A stretch of 64,000 nt of DNA from Dyadobacter sp. MSC1_007 (GTDB lineage: Bacteria > Bacteroidota > Bacteroidia > Cytophagales > Spirosomataceae), in assembly GCF_023667495.1 (NCBI RefSeq), contig NZ_JAMOZL010000015.1, positions 62,001 through 126,000 on the forward strand, in the 5' to 3' direction. The notes below the pieces were generated by a model. That model ran no database searches. It was not told where the DNA came from and saw only the letters and a program-made list of their open reading frames with translations. Positions 8,182 to 17,368 of this stretch are shown piece after piece. The position numbers and the translations under genes were made by a program. Every line of letters starts with the position of its first letter. The first letter of the stretch is position 1.

Positions 8182-9987
8182 ATGCCTACAATTGATGAAT
8201 TAAACATTAAGCTTTTATCAGAGCTGAGAGAAATAGCGGGTTCTCTGGGAATACCCGATCATGCCAAACTTCCCAAAAAAGAACTAATTAACAGGATCGT
8301 GTCACGGCAGGAAACCGCTGCACCCGTTGCAGAGCCTATTGTCAATGAGCCTGTTGCAACAGAAACTTCGTCGGCAGATGCTTCTTTCGATGATTCCGAT
8401 GAACCTAAGAAAAAACGGGTCAGAAGGCCCGCTGAACCTGCACAAGTGCAAGTCCCATTGAACAAAGGCGGAAACAACCGTCTACGTAATAAAAAAGATA
8501 ATTCTTCCCAGGCAGCTTCATCAGCACCCTTGTTCGATACCACTCCCAAACTGGAATTTACCAAGCGTAAGGAAGGGTTGCCAAAAATGGATATATCTTC
8601 TGATATCGACGACGATGCCGACACACTGAATGACCTGGGCAAAGAAGAAATCGTTCCTGCGGTTGAAGCAGAAATAGAAGAAACACCGGTTATAGACATT
8701 TCCGAAGAAAAACCTGAACCCGTAAACCAGGAATCTTCTTCGGCTCCTAAGGAAGAGAAGCCGTTCCGTCAAGGAGGCGACCAAGGTGAACGTCCGGCCC
8801 AGCCACAGGCTCAGCGCGAGGACCCATCTTCCAAAATCAAACGCAACTATAATAATTACGTACGCGAATTTGACGGTCTGATCGTCAACGAAGGAGTTCT
8901 TGAGATCATGCAGGACGGAGGATATGGTTTCCTTCGCTCAGCGGATTACAACTACCTCGCCAGCCCGGACGATATATATGTATCTCCGTCGCAGATCAAG
9001 CTTTTTGGTTTGAAAACCGGCGATACGGTCAAAGGCCAGATCCGTCCACCGAAAGAAGGCGAAAAATATTTTGCATTACTTCGTGTAGAAACCGTGAACG
9101 GCAAAACTACCGAAGAAATCCGCGACCGTATTCCTTTTGAATACCTTACCCCGCTTTTCCCGGATGAATGTCTGAGACTCAGCTCACGCCCGGAACAATA
9201 TTCAACCAGGATTCTGGACTTATTTGCCCCGATCGGAAAAGGACAGCGTGGTATGATCGTAGCACAGCCTAAAACAGGTAAAACTGTATTGCTGAAAGAG
9301 ATCGCCAATGCAATCACACGCAACCACCCAGAGGTATTCCTCCTTATCCTGCTGATCGACGAACGTCCTGAAGAGGTAACAGATATGCAGCGCAGCGTAC
9401 GCGCGGAGGTAATCGCATCTACATTTGATGAGCAAGCCGACCGTCACGTTAAAGTAGCCAGCATTGTTTTAGAGAAAGCCAAGAGAATGGTGGAATGCGG
9501 ACACGACGTGGTGATCCTGCTTGACTCTATTACCCGTCTGGCCCGTGCCTATAACACCGTGGTACCTTCGTCTGGTAAAATCCTTTCCGGTGGTGTCGAC
9601 GCGAATGCATTGCACAAGCCGAAACGTTTCTTCGGAGCAGCGCGTAACGTCGAAAATGGTGGATCGTTAACCATTATCGCTACCGCATTGATCGACACAG
9701 GTTCCAAAATGGACGAAGTAATCTTTGAAGAATTCAAAGGAACCGGTAACATGGAATTGCAGCTCGACCGCAAGCTTTCCAACAAACGTGTATTCCCTGC
9801 CATCGACGTAATGGCTTCGGGAACACGCCGTGAAGATCTGCTCCTTGACAAAGAAACACTCAAAAAAGTGTGGATACTTCGCAAGCACATGTCCGATATG
9901 AACCCCATGGAATCCATGGATTTCCTTTTAGAACATATGAAAGGGACCAGGAACAACGAAGAGTTCCTGATTTCGATGAACCGATAA
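8182..9987 (+). CDS. rho: Transcription termination factor Rho with long N-terminal insert
   Basis: 601 residues, about 180 more than E. coli Rho. Order: a SAP-like Rho N domain (residues 1-45, LLSELREIAGSLGI); a low-complexity acidic/proline/glutamine segment (about 48-225), probably disordered; the cold-shock-like RNA-binding domain (about 228-305, GGYGFLRSADYNY); and the RecA-like ATPase with Walker A QPKTGKT near residue 360 and a Walker B ILLDSITRLARAYN. Rho is a hexameric RNA helicase that releases transcripts. The long insert is typical of Bacteroidota and some Actinobacteria and may bind extra RNA. An intrinsic terminator follows 5 bp after the stop. Confidence 0.97.
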   Translation: MPTIDELNIKLLSELREIAGSLGIPDHAKLPKKELINRIVSRQETAAPVAEPIVNEPVATETSSADASFDDSDEPKKKRVRRPAEPAQVQVPLNKGGNNRLRNKKDNSSQAASSAPLFDTTPKLEFTKRKEGLPKMDISSDIDDDADTLNDLGKEEIVPAVEAEIEETPVIDISEEKPEPVNQESSSAPKEEKPFRQGGDQGERPAQPQAQREDPSSKIKRNYNNYVREFDGLIVNEGVLEIMQDGGYGFLRSADYNYLASPDDIYVSPSQIKLFGLKTGDTVKGQIRPPKEGEKYFALLRVETVNGKTTEEIRDRIPFEYLTPLFPDECLRLSSRPEQYSTRILDLFAPIGKGQRGMIVAQPKTGKTVLLKEIANAITRNHPEVFLLILLIDERPEEVTDMQRSVRAEVIASTFDEQADRHVKVASIVLEKAKRMVECGHDVVILLDSITRLARAYNTVVPSSGKILSGGVDANALHKPKRFFGAARNVENGGSLTIIATALIDTGSKMDEVIFEEFKGTGNMELQLDRKLSNKRVFPAIDVMASGTRREDLLLDKETLKKVWILRKHMSDMNPMESMDFLLEHMKGTRNNEEFLISMNR

Positions 9988-9992
9988 ATAAG

Positions 9993-10024
9993 AAATACCC
10001 GGGCTACTTTCCCGGGTATTTTCA
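9993..10024 (+). terminator. Intrinsic terminator of rho
   Basis: Perfect stem AATACCCGGG / CCCGGGTATT with a 7-nt loop (arms 9994-10003 and 10011-10020), followed by TTCATTT. Placed directly after the rho stop codon. Confidence 0.88.
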
Positions 10025-10116
10025 TTTATTCCCTCCCCTATTGCATCTTGTCTGTCAGAAGGTTATTTTTAGATACTTAATTTCCTTTCTGTTCACGTCA
10101 AATCACTTCCCCAAGC

Positions 10117-10467
10117 ATGTTCAACAGCAAGGCATTCTGGTGGACGTCCCTGATCTTCTGGATCCTGGGATCAACTTATTGGCATGTGTGCAGGATCAAA
10201 CACTTGTGTGATGCATTCATGGGAGCACAAGCATTTACGCAATTCCAGGCTTCCCCCCAACAGCTTAATATATCCCTGGGAAGCATCGGCTTTCCCACTT
10301 ATCAGATCGACGTCACAGAGATCGGCCAGCATGCCATTATGTTGACAATTGCCTTGCTGCTGGGCTTCATTCTTGGGAATACTTACGAAAAAAAGAAAAC
10401 CCGTGAACTTCGCTACCGGCTCGGCCGCATTAATAGGGAACTCGATTATTACCGAACCAAACAATGA
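10117..10467 (+). CDS. Small membrane protein, unknown function
   Basis: 116 residues with two predicted membrane helices: about 8-24 (WTSLIFWILGSTYW) and 73-90 (AIMLTIALLLGFILGN), then a basic, probably cytoplasmic tail (KKKTRELRYRLGRIN). The intervening 45 residues would be periplasmic. No family recognised. The stop overlaps the start of the next gene in an ATGA arrangement, so the two products are probably made together and may act together at the inner membrane. In Cytophagales a similar small protein sometimes precedes an OmpA-like gene; here no OmpA domain is attached. Confidence 0.75.
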   Translation: MFNSKAFWWTSLIFWILGSTYWHVCRIKHLCDAFMGAQAFTQFQASPQQLNISLGSIGFPTYQIDVTEIGQHAIMLTIALLLGFILGNTYEKKKTRELRYRLGRINRELDYYRTKQ

Positions 10468-10973
10468 AACTGCCCTTCGATTTCGAAAGCCTGCCGATGG
10501 CGATCAGTGAGATAATGCTCCTTTTGTCTGGCGCATCAGTGCTCGGGTGGCTGCTCGCAAGAGTGATTATCAGAAGGAGAATCCATAACTTGCAGCAATT
10601 AATTGAAGAAAGGAAATTCAAACTTGCCGAATACAGGACTTTAACAAACGATTCAGTGGATTACCCTATTGCTACCAACGCTTCCAAAACTGTTTATCCC
10701 AAAATCAGCCCCGATCACGAGCCCGACGATCTCAAAATCATAGAAGGTATCGGCCCGAAAATCGAGGAAATATTGAACAGGGAAGGTATTCATACATTTG
10801 AACAACTCACAGAGACTTCCGTGATCCGCATTGCCAGCATACTCAAAAAAGCAGGCCCGAGGTTTCAGCTGCACGACCCATCCAGCTGGCCGGATCAAGC
10901 CAGCCTCGCCAGGGAAAAGCGCTGGGAAGAACTGGAAAAGCTTAAAACCAGGCTTATTTCAGGAAATGCATAG
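10464..10973 (+). CDS. Membrane-anchored helix-hairpin-helix protein
   Basis: 169 residues. One N-terminal membrane helix (about 11-31) and a basic stretch (RRRIHNLQQLIEERKFKL) lead to a soluble domain with DDLKIIEGIGPKIEEIL (about 91-107) and FEQLTETSVIRIASIL, the double helix-hairpin-helix seen in proteins such as DUF4332 members and the C-terminal extension of some ribosomal L21 proteins. HhH motifs bind DNA non-specifically through the GIGP hairpin, but protein-protein roles also occur. Coupled by a 4-nt overlap to the preceding membrane protein. Ends 7 bp before a strong hairpin. Confidence 0.8.
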   Translation: MKLPFDFESLPMAISEIMLLLSGASVLGWLLARVIIRRRIHNLQQLIEERKFKLAEYRTLTNDSVDYPIATNASKTVYPKISPDHEPDDLKIIEGIGPKIEEILNREGIHTFEQLTETSVIRIASILKKAGPRFQLHDPSSWPDQASLAREKRWEELEKLKTRLISGNA

Positions 10974-10980
10974 AACAAAA

Positions 10981-11010
10981 AACGGGCCGCTCGATGACGA
11001 GCGGCCCGTT
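10981..11010. terminator. Bidirectional terminator between HhH gene and htpG
   Basis: Perfect 13-bp stem (10981-10993 with 10998-11010, AACGGGCCGCTCG) and a 4-nt loop ATGA. A-rich sequence precedes the stem (T-rich on the minus strand), and GCATTT follows. It lies between convergent genes, so it can serve htpG on the minus strand and the HhH gene on the plus strand. Confidence 0.85.
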
Positions 11011-11032
11011 GCATTTAAACCATTTTAAGGCG

Positions 11033-12871
11033 TTACAAGCTCGTAACAGTCCTTTGTATAAATTTCGTCAGATCAGTTCCTGACAATAGGCCTTGCGAAA
11101 GCAGCGCCAGGTCATAAACCTGCTTGGCGAGCGATTTTTGATCTTCTTCGCTTTCCGTTTGAAGGATACGGTTGATCACCGGGTGGTTTGAATTGAGTGA
11201 CACGGTGTACATCAGCGGCATATCGCCAAACATCGAACGTTGGCCCGAGCTAGCCTGCATATCAGTCATACGGCGCATAAATTCCGGGAAAGTGATCACA
11301 ACCGGCAATTCGTCGACCGGCATCGCTTCCACCTGAATATGTGCGGTTTTGCTTGCAGCAACTTCTTCAAATATCTTCTTTGCCTTCTCCTGATCGTCTG
11401 CCGATAGAATACTTTCCAGCTTCACATCTTTCTCCACCAGCTTATCCAAAGTATCGGCATCAACACGTTTCACCTGGATCTTTTCAAGCTTTTGTTCCAG
11501 CGTATTAATAAAGTGCGAATCGATCATGCTGGTCAGCAAAAGCACATCGTAGCTGCGCTTTTTGGCCGACTGGATGAATGCATCCTGCTTCTTCTCGTCC
11601 GTTGTGTAAAGCCAAACCAGCGTGTCGTTTTTGTCGGTTTGGTTCTCCTTTATAAGCTCGCGGTATTCTTCGAAAGTAAAGAACTTGCCATCGGTATTTT
11701 TGACAAGACAGAAATCCTTCGCCTTTTCGTAAAACTTATCGTCGCTGATAATACCATATTTAACGAACAAGCCAATGTCATCAAATTTCTTCTCAAAGCC
11801 TTCACGGTCGTTTTTGAAGATTTCGGATAGCTTGTCTGCTACTTTACGAGTGATGTAGCCATTAATCTTCTTCACATTACCATCAGCCTGCAAATAGCTG
11901 CGGGAAACGTTCAGCGGAATATCCGGGGAATCGATCACACCGTGCAGCAACTGCAAGAAATCGGGAACAATGTCCTTCACTTCATCGGTAATGAACACCT
12001 GGCGGCTGTAAAGCTGGATTTTCTCGCGCTGCCCCTGGAAATCGTTTTTCAATTTAGGGAAATACAATACTCCGGTCAGGTTGAAAGGATAATCCACATT
12101 CAAATGGATCCAGAAAAGCGGGTCCTCGCTGAATGGATAAAGTTCTTTGTAAAATGCCAGGTAATCCTCGTCCTTCAGGTCCGAAGGGTTTTTAGTCCAG
12201 ATCGGGTTCGGATTGTTGATGATCTTTTCTTCAAATGCAATTTCGATCGGAAGAAACTTGCCATATTTTTCCAGAATGCCACGCAAACGGTGCTCGTCAA
12301 GGAATTCTTCGGAATCCGGTGCGATATGCAGGATAATGTCCGATCCGCGGTCTTCCTTTTCAGCTGCCGAAAGTTCAAATTCGGTCGAACCGTCACACTG
12401 CCAGCGAACTGCCTCTGCATCCTCTTTATATGATTTGGTAATGATTTCAACGTTTTCGGCAACCATATAGGCAGAGTAAAAACCGAGACCGAAATGCCCG
12501 ATAATACCTTTGTCGCCTTTGCCATCTTCGCCTTTGTCCTTGTATTTTTCAACAAACTCGGTAGCACCCGAGAATGCAATCTGATTAATGTATTTTTTGA
12601 TCTCGTCAGCCGTCATACCAATACCATTGTCACTGATCGTGATCGTTTTGGCATCTTTGTCAAGCTTTACAACTACTTTGAGATCGCCGAGTTCTCCATT
12701 GAACTCGCCATAAGAAGCAAGCTTCTTGATTTTCTGTGAAGCGTCAACTGCGTTGGAAACTAGCTCCCGTAAGAAGATTTCGTGGTCCGAATAAAGGAAT
12801 TTTTTGATAATCGGAAAGATGTTCTCGGTATGAATGCTCAAATTCCCTTTTTCCTGAATCACTGATTCCAT
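11033..12871 (-). CDS. htpG: Molecular chaperone HtpG (Hsp90)
   Basis: 612 residues from the ATG at 12871; MESVIQEKGNLSIHTENIFP is the family start, whereas an upstream in-frame codon (12952) lacks support. Order: N-terminal GHKL ATPase with ELVSNAVDAS (E and N for ATP/Mg), DNGIGMTADEI and GHFGLGFYSAYM; middle domain with SRQVFITDEVKDIVPDFL; C-terminal dimerisation domain. HtpG is an ATP-driven cytosolic chaperone for late folding of client proteins. Monocistronic, with an inverted repeat about 100 bp upstream that may be its stress-control site. Confidence 0.97.
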   Translation of the reverse strand: MESVIQEKGNLSIHTENIFPIIKKFLYSDHEIFLRELVSNAVDASQKIKKLASYGEFNGELGDLKVVVKLDKDAKTITISDNGIGMTADEIKKYINQIAFSGATEFVEKYKDKGEDGKGDKGIIGHFGLGFYSAYMVAENVEIITKSYKEDAEAVRWQCDGSTEFELSAAEKEDRGSDIILHIAPDSEEFLDEHRLRGILEKYGKFLPIEIAFEEKIINNPNPIWTKNPSDLKDEDYLAFYKELYPFSEDPLFWIHLNVDYPFNLTGVLYFPKLKNDFQGQREKIQLYSRQVFITDEVKDIVPDFLQLLHGVIDSPDIPLNVSRSYLQADGNVKKINGYITRKVADKLSEIFKNDREGFEKKFDDIGLFVKYGIISDDKFYEKAKDFCLVKNTDGKFFTFEEYRELIKENQTDKNDTLVWLYTTDEKKQDAFIQSAKKRSYDVLLLTSMIDSHFINTLEQKLEKIQVKRVDADTLDKLVEKDVKLESILSADDQEKAKKIFEEVAASKTAHIQVEAMPVDELPVVITFPEFMRRMTDMQASSGQRSMFGDMPLMYTVSLNSNHPVINRILQTESEEDQKSLAKQVYDLALLSQGLLSGTDLTKFIQRTVTSL

Positions 12872-12967
12872 AGTTATGCTGTGTTTGGTTTTATATTTAA
12901 GAATGTTTTTCTGCGTTGCAATACGGGCCAGAAATATGCGTTCCAAATACAATTAAAACGATGCTTG

Positions 12968-12982
12968 CTGACACATTGTCAG
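12968..12982 (-). promoter_or_regulatory. Candidate operator upstream of htpG
   Basis: Inverted repeat CTGACA-CAT-TGTCAG (perfect 6-bp arms, 3-bp spacer) about 97-111 bp before the htpG start. On the minus strand it lies 15-35 bp ahead of a TGTATTTG that resembles the Bacteroidota -7 element. I have the impression that similar repeats precede chaperone genes in this phylum, but cannot verify this here. Confidence 0.4.
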
Positions 12983-13107
12983 TCGGCGCGCGTTAGATAG
13001 GAAGAATCAATGCGTTGGTAACTGACTGGCTTTTTTCTTAATATTGCGACCGGTAAACAACTCAACTAAAATCACCAAACCTGTTCGTTTGAACACCAAT
13101 AGTTAAC

Positions 13108-13659
13108 ATGAATCTCATTAAAAAACTTTTTGTAGGAGTAGTCTTTTTGAGCGGGTTTTCGGCCTGCACCACGATGAATTCCGTTCCGCTTTCCAATTAC
13201 ACCGTTTTTACAGAAGATTTGCGTCGTGACCTGGAAGCTGCCAATATTTCCCTCAGCAAAGTTCAGTTCTTCAACGACAAATCAATCAATATCCGCCGTG
13301 AAGTGACTGACCCGAACGATATCAAGGTTAACCCGGAAGGACAGATTACGATGAGCAATGGCAAAAGCATTCAGACCATCAATGTACTGCCATTCACACC
13401 GGGTGTGGCGCTTAGCAACGGTAATGGGGTTATCAATGTGTCCTGGGACGATACACAGCAAGATACCAAAGGCATGAAATTCAATTTGAGCGGCCAGAAC
13501 TACTTTCTTGATGTGCTGCCAAACAACAAGTTCGATTACAAAGAGCGGACATTTGACCTGCAAAGTGGCAATGGCACACGCCTTTTCGTTAAGAAAGACC
13601 TGTTGAAGCAGGTTAAGAATTCGAGAGAGACATTAAAAGGACGCAAGGTAGGTCAGTGA
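13108..13659 (+). CDS. Lipoprotein, unknown function
   Basis: 183 residues. Signal peptide with lipobox FSAC (Cys20). The mature part is mainly beta, with repeated short strands such as QITMSNGKSIQTINVLPFTPGVAL and a KDLLKQVKNSRETLKGRKVG basic tail. The middle section (FDYKERTFDLQSGNGTRLFV) looks like a small beta-sandwich. No family recognised with confidence; likely periplasmic or outer-membrane attached. Stands alone, with its own terminator 21 bp after the stop. Confidence 0.8.
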   Translation: MNLIKKLFVGVVFLSGFSACTTMNSVPLSNYTVFTEDLRRDLEAANISLSKVQFFNDKSINIRREVTDPNDIKVNPEGQITMSNGKSIQTINVLPFTPGVALSNGNGVINVSWDDTQQDTKGMKFNLSGQNYFLDVLPNNKFDYKERTFDLQSGNGTRLFVKKDLLKQVKNSRETLKGRKVGQ

Positions 13660-13680
13660 TCCTGGCCAATACCCGTTAAA

Positions 13681-13716
13681 AACAAAAAGGTCGGTAATCC
13701 CGACCTTTTTGTTTTA
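13681..13716. terminator. Bidirectional intrinsic terminator
   Basis: Stem AACAAAAAGGTCGG (13681-13694) with CCGACCTTTTTGTT (13700-13713), loop about 5 nt, T-rich on both outgoing strands. It separates the convergent lipoprotein gene and the four-helix receptor-like gene. Confidence 0.88.
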
Positions 13717-13727
13717 CGGAGTGTAGT

Positions 13728-14438
13728 CTAGTTTAGGTTAAAATATTGGCTTTTATTGCCGCTCACACGCGGTTTTTTAATAATTTGTGAATTGCGGATC
13801 AAAACAAGGATTACCAGACCGGTAATGATTGCCAGCGCAATTTGGAGGAAAGAGATAATCCCGAAACTCGCCACATTCACCCTCGATTCGTTCACCAAAT
13901 CCTGCCCGATACTCGACTGAATACCTGCCAGTTCGTTCAGATTGGCGATCGTAGCGTCGAAATTCTTCGCTGCCTGTCCAGCAAACAACGCTCTCCCCGT
14001 CTCTGCCGATCCTGCATCGCATAAGGTTATGATCTGCGTTTCGAGCGAAGCATAGCTGTTAATCTGCTTCTTGAACGTCTGCAAACTTTTGGCCTCCACG
14101 TCAACAAGGTAAGTCTTCTCGAAAATGCTGATCAGCGAATCGATGCTCTTATCATGCGCACGCAATGCGGCCGTTGCCTGAGCAGTGGTCGCCGTTGATT
14201 TCGAATCTTGCGAGAATAGGAATTTCTCCAATTTCAGGCGCTTGCCATAGAGGTTTTCGGTGAGGTAGATAATGGTAGTCGCGGGGATAAGCCGGTCGCG
14301 GTAAATCGACGAAAACGATTCATCCATTCCCTGCATATTATACCTTGATAATAACGTACCGCAGATAATCAGAACCATTATCCCTCCCAACAAGATGGCA
14401 GCCTTAAACTTCTGCTGAATAACAAATGACCACTTCAT
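13728..14438 (-). CDS. MCP-type four-helix-bundle membrane protein without signalling domain
   Basis: 236 residues. A first membrane helix (about 12-30, AAILLGGIMVLIICGTLL), a roughly 160-residue extracytoplasmic region with heptad-like helices (GMDESFSSIYRDRLIPATTI, ENLYGKRLKLEKFLF), then a second helix (about 195-215) and a short 20-residue tail. This is the ligand-binding module of chemoreceptors and sensor kinases (4HB_MCP type), but the HAMP and methyl-accepting or kinase parts are absent. The tail is not interrupted by a visible frameshift, so it seems a genuine stand-alone form. It may work by partnering another membrane protein. Confidence 0.8.
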   Translation of the reverse strand: MKWSFVIQQKFKAAILLGGIMVLIICGTLLSRYNMQGMDESFSSIYRDRLIPATTIIYLTENLYGKRLKLEKFLFSQDSKSTATTAQATAALRAHDKSIDSLISIFEKTYLVDVEAKSLQTFKKQINSYASLETQIITLCDAGSAETGRALFAGQAAKNFDATIANLNELAGIQSSIGQDLVNESRVNVASFGIISFLQIALAIITGLVILVLIRNSQIIKKPRVSGNKSQYFNLN

Positions 14439-14549
14439 GAATCAGAGGTTAACTTTTCCAAGGTATCAATGTATTTACAAAATACAAAAATATCTTTCTA
14501 TAATAACGTAAAACTATTGCTCTTAATATGGATTTCAGCCGTGAAAATA

Positions 14550-14581
14550 CAAAAAAAGCGCGGTGACATAAGCACCGCGCT
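14550..14581 (-). terminator. Intrinsic terminator of the TonB-dependent receptor gene
   Basis: Stem AGCGCGGTG (14557-14565) with CACCGCGCT (14573-14581), preceded on the plus strand by seven A residues, which become the U-tract for minus-strand transcripts from the receptor gene. Confidence 0.85.
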
Positions 14582-14602
14582 ACATAAGCTAAACAACGGA
14601 AA

Positions 14603-17089
14603 TTATTTCTGGCCGTCCCCTCCCCCGCCAACAACATCCGTGTTGTTAACCGACTTCGTTTTGCGTTTTGGCGCATTGAAACTCATCTTGCCGATCGAGT
14701 AACTGAACGTCACTTTGAAGTTCCGGTTGTAAAGTTGGGTCTGTCCGCTTTGAACAAATTGGGGTGAATTAAGATCCGACGTAAATTTCACGCCCTTGGT
14801 CAGAAAATTCTCCGCGCCGAAGCCAATACTGCCTTTCTTGTTAGCAAAATCCTTTTTGAACCCTAATGAATATATGTAAAAACCGGTTCGCGTTCCCTGT
14901 AACTGGATTTCCTTTCCCCGATAAAATCCGAAAGCCTGCAATCCCCATCCATTTTGCAACGCAATCTGTGACATTAACCGGCCACCATAGTTGAAACCCG
15001 AGTTACTCGCGCTCACAGAAGTACCGTCCAGACCAGTCGTTTGGCCTTCAAGATAGGAATGGAGCAGGTCAATGCTACCGTTCACAGTCCATTTGGATGT
15101 GAGATATACATTCGCAAACACGTTCATCCCATAGGCCCGCTGCGTTCCGATATTGTCATAAGTCGTTACAATAGCGCCTTGCAGCGTGTCCACAGCCATT
15201 CTTACCTGGGTAATGGAATTGTTGGTCTGCCTGGCAAAAGCCGATACATTAAGGTATGTCTTCTTAACATTGGTACTCAGCGCAAGCTCGAAATTATCTG
15301 TCAGTTCCGGACTGAGCGATGGGTTACCTGTGCTGATATTCTGCGGGTTCGAAAGGTTCACATTCGGGTTGAGCTGCTGAATACCCGGACGTTGGATCCT
15401 TCTGTTGTAGGCGGCTTTTAAAGTAGTACTGCCTGAAAGTGCTTTGGACACGTTGATACTCGGTACAAAATTGCTGTAATTTGGAATGGAAATGACCTTT
15501 TCATTACCCAAGTCAGCCGAAATTCCTGTGTATTCATAACGGGTACCTGCCTTAAATGTGTACTTATTTTTCGTAGTAAGCGTGTAGGAAACGTAACCCG
15601 CCGCCACATTCTGGTTGTAATTCAAGGCGCCTGCCGGATTGGTTGTGCTCAATGTAAAATCGCCCGATTCGCCTGCAACCAAATATTTAAAGTCGCTATT
15701 CACCGTCCTGAAAATACCTTTCGCTCCGAATTCAAGCATTTGGTTCTTACCAATCGGCGTCTGATAATCCGTTTGCAGTGTAAATTCAGAGTTCTCGTTC
15801 TTATTTTCATTCTTTAACTTGCTTCCGACTGCGCCCGATTCGTTCAGGAGGTCGGTATTGAAATTGTTAGTCAGGCCTGTGCGACTGTAAAGCGTAGAGA
15901 TGCTCCACTCCTGCTGAGGCTTAAATGTCCGTATGTAATCGATATTGAAGTCAATCGTACCCGACAAGTCCTTGCGATCAACCTTTCTAAACGAAGTATT
16001 GTCCAACGCACCGTTTTCATACTGATTGATCGTCAAATCCTGCTTCTGGATAAAATTCCTCGTTCCATAACGCAGACCGGCCGATAATGCCTGGTTTTTG
16101 CCAAGATCATAATCCCAACCCAATGAATATTGACCGAACAACCCCCGGTCTTTCGCGGTTGAAGACTGATTCGTCAGATAGAAATTTGCGCCAGAAAAAG
16201 TAGTCTGGTTCAGAATGGAAGTAGCCCTATTATAAAATGCGCGACCGAATCCACCCAGCGTGAACCCCATCTTTCCCTTGCGGTAGCTGCCGTTGAGACC
16301 CAGGTTACTGCCACGGTTACCCACGCCCGAATCGATATTGAGCGTTAAGCCTTGCAGATTGTTCTTTTTGGTAATGATATTGATAATCCCGCCTGACCCT
16401 TCCGCGTCATATTTAGCCGATGGCGAAGTGATCACCTCCACTGACTTGATCATATCCGCCGGAATCTGTTTCAAGGCATCCGCCACATTACTGGCGATAA
16501 TCGTCGAAGGTTTGTTGTTGATCAGCACCCTTATATTAGAGCTACCTCTTAATGAAACATTGCCATCCAGATCGACCGAAAGCATCGGCACTTTCCGCAA
16601 CAAATCAGAAGCATCGCCGCCTTTTGAAGTAATATCTTTCTCAGCATTGAAAACAAGCCGGTCCACTTTCTCTTCCACCAATGATTTCTCGCCGGTAATC
16701 GTTACTTCCTGCAAATTTTGCACGCTCGAAGCCAATTGCACATTACCCAGCTCGATATCCTTTCCTTTTTCAATTTTGATATCATTGATCGCCTTGTCCT
16801 TATAGCCAATAAATGAGATCAGCAACTTGTAGTTACCCGGGGCGATTTTCGATAGGACAAATTTTCCATTCTCGTCGGCGGTGGTGCCGTCAACAGCTTT
16901 ATTATCGGCGACATTGAATAATGCAATACTCGCAAATTCAACGCCCTTCACCGCGGCTGAATCCTGTACAATTCCTGAAATTTTCGAGTTTCCCTGCGCC
17001 GGAGTTTGAGCGAAGGTGTAAGATGCAAAAGCGCTTAAAATAAATAGCAGACAAGCAAATCTGACGGTTGATAGCAATGGATTTTTCAT
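14603..17089 (-). CDS. TonB-dependent outer-membrane receptor, OMP_b-brl_3 type
   Basis: 828 residues. Signal peptide (about 1-27, cleavage after TFAQ); a carboxypeptidase-regulatory-like beta domain (about 35-120, SGIVQDSAAVKGVEFASIALFN); a plug domain (about 125-240) with GGDASDLLRKVPML, RVLINNKPS and YDAEGSGGIINIITKK; and a beta-barrel to the C-terminus (YNRNFKVTFSYSIG). This class differs from SusC and has no SusD neighbour; members import or sense unknown ligands and some affect membrane stability. The last residues (NNTDVVGGGGDGQK) form a short glycine-rich tail. Monocistronic. A regulatory partner was not found next to it. Confidence 0.92.
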   Translation of the reverse strand: MKNPLLSTVRFACLLFILSAFASYTFAQTPAQGNSKISGIVQDSAAVKGVEFASIALFNVADNKAVDGTTADENGKFVLSKIAPGNYKLLISFIGYKDKAINDIKIEKGKDIELGNVQLASSVQNLQEVTITGEKSLVEEKVDRLVFNAEKDITSKGGDASDLLRKVPMLSVDLDGNVSLRGSSNIRVLINNKPSTIIASNVADALKQIPADMIKSVEVITSPSAKYDAEGSGGIINIITKKNNLQGLTLNIDSGVGNRGSNLGLNGSYRKGKMGFTLGGFGRAFYNRATSILNQTTFSGANFYLTNQSSTAKDRGLFGQYSLGWDYDLGKNQALSAGLRYGTRNFIQKQDLTINQYENGALDNTSFRKVDRKDLSGTIDFNIDYIRTFKPQQEWSISTLYSRTGLTNNFNTDLLNESGAVGSKLKNENKNENSEFTLQTDYQTPIGKNQMLEFGAKGIFRTVNSDFKYLVAGESGDFTLSTTNPAGALNYNQNVAAGYVSYTLTTKNKYTFKAGTRYEYTGISADLGNEKVISIPNYSNFVPSINVSKALSGSTTLKAAYNRRIQRPGIQQLNPNVNLSNPQNISTGNPSLSPELTDNFELALSTNVKKTYLNVSAFARQTNNSITQVRMAVDTLQGAIVTTYDNIGTQRAYGMNVFANVYLTSKWTVNGSIDLLHSYLEGQTTGLDGTSVSASNSGFNYGGRLMSQIALQNGWGLQAFGFYRGKEIQLQGTRTGFYIYSLGFKKDFANKKGSIGFGAENFLTKGVKFTSDLNSPQFVQSGQTQLYNRNFKVTFSYSIGKMSFNAPKRKTKSVNNTDVVGGGGDGQK

Positions 17090-17212
17090 GGTCTCGGTCT
17101 TTTAATGAGAGGTGGGTGCTCTTTCTGTCCTGTTTTAATACAATTCCCGATACAAAGAAAAAAGAACATTTATATTTCTAAATTGATAATAGATAGTTGG
17201 GGCGTTTTCATC

Positions 17213-17224
17213 TGCCAATTGGCA
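17213..17224. promoter_or_regulatory. 12-bp perfect palindrome in a divergent gap
   Basis: TGCCAATTGGCA lies in the 279-bp gap between the receptor gene (minus) and the membrane protein at 17369 (plus), followed on the plus strand by CTTTTTTAC. It could be an operator for either gene. Nothing else in 17090-17368 stands out. Confidence 0.25.
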
Positions 17225-17368
17225 CTTTTTTACATTTTTCTCCCTTCCCTGTCCGACTTTTCTTCCCGCAGGTTTGCAGGCCCGCTGTGACTGGTATAAT
17301 TTTGGTGATAATTGTCGATGCAATCATGCAGCCGTACATCATCGTCGCTTTAACATACTCTTCTATTC

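Noticed and set aside
8091..8213. 41-codon frame upstream of and running into rho
   Set aside because: Overlaps the start of rho in another frame, lacks a protein-like pattern, and is more simply the rho leader.
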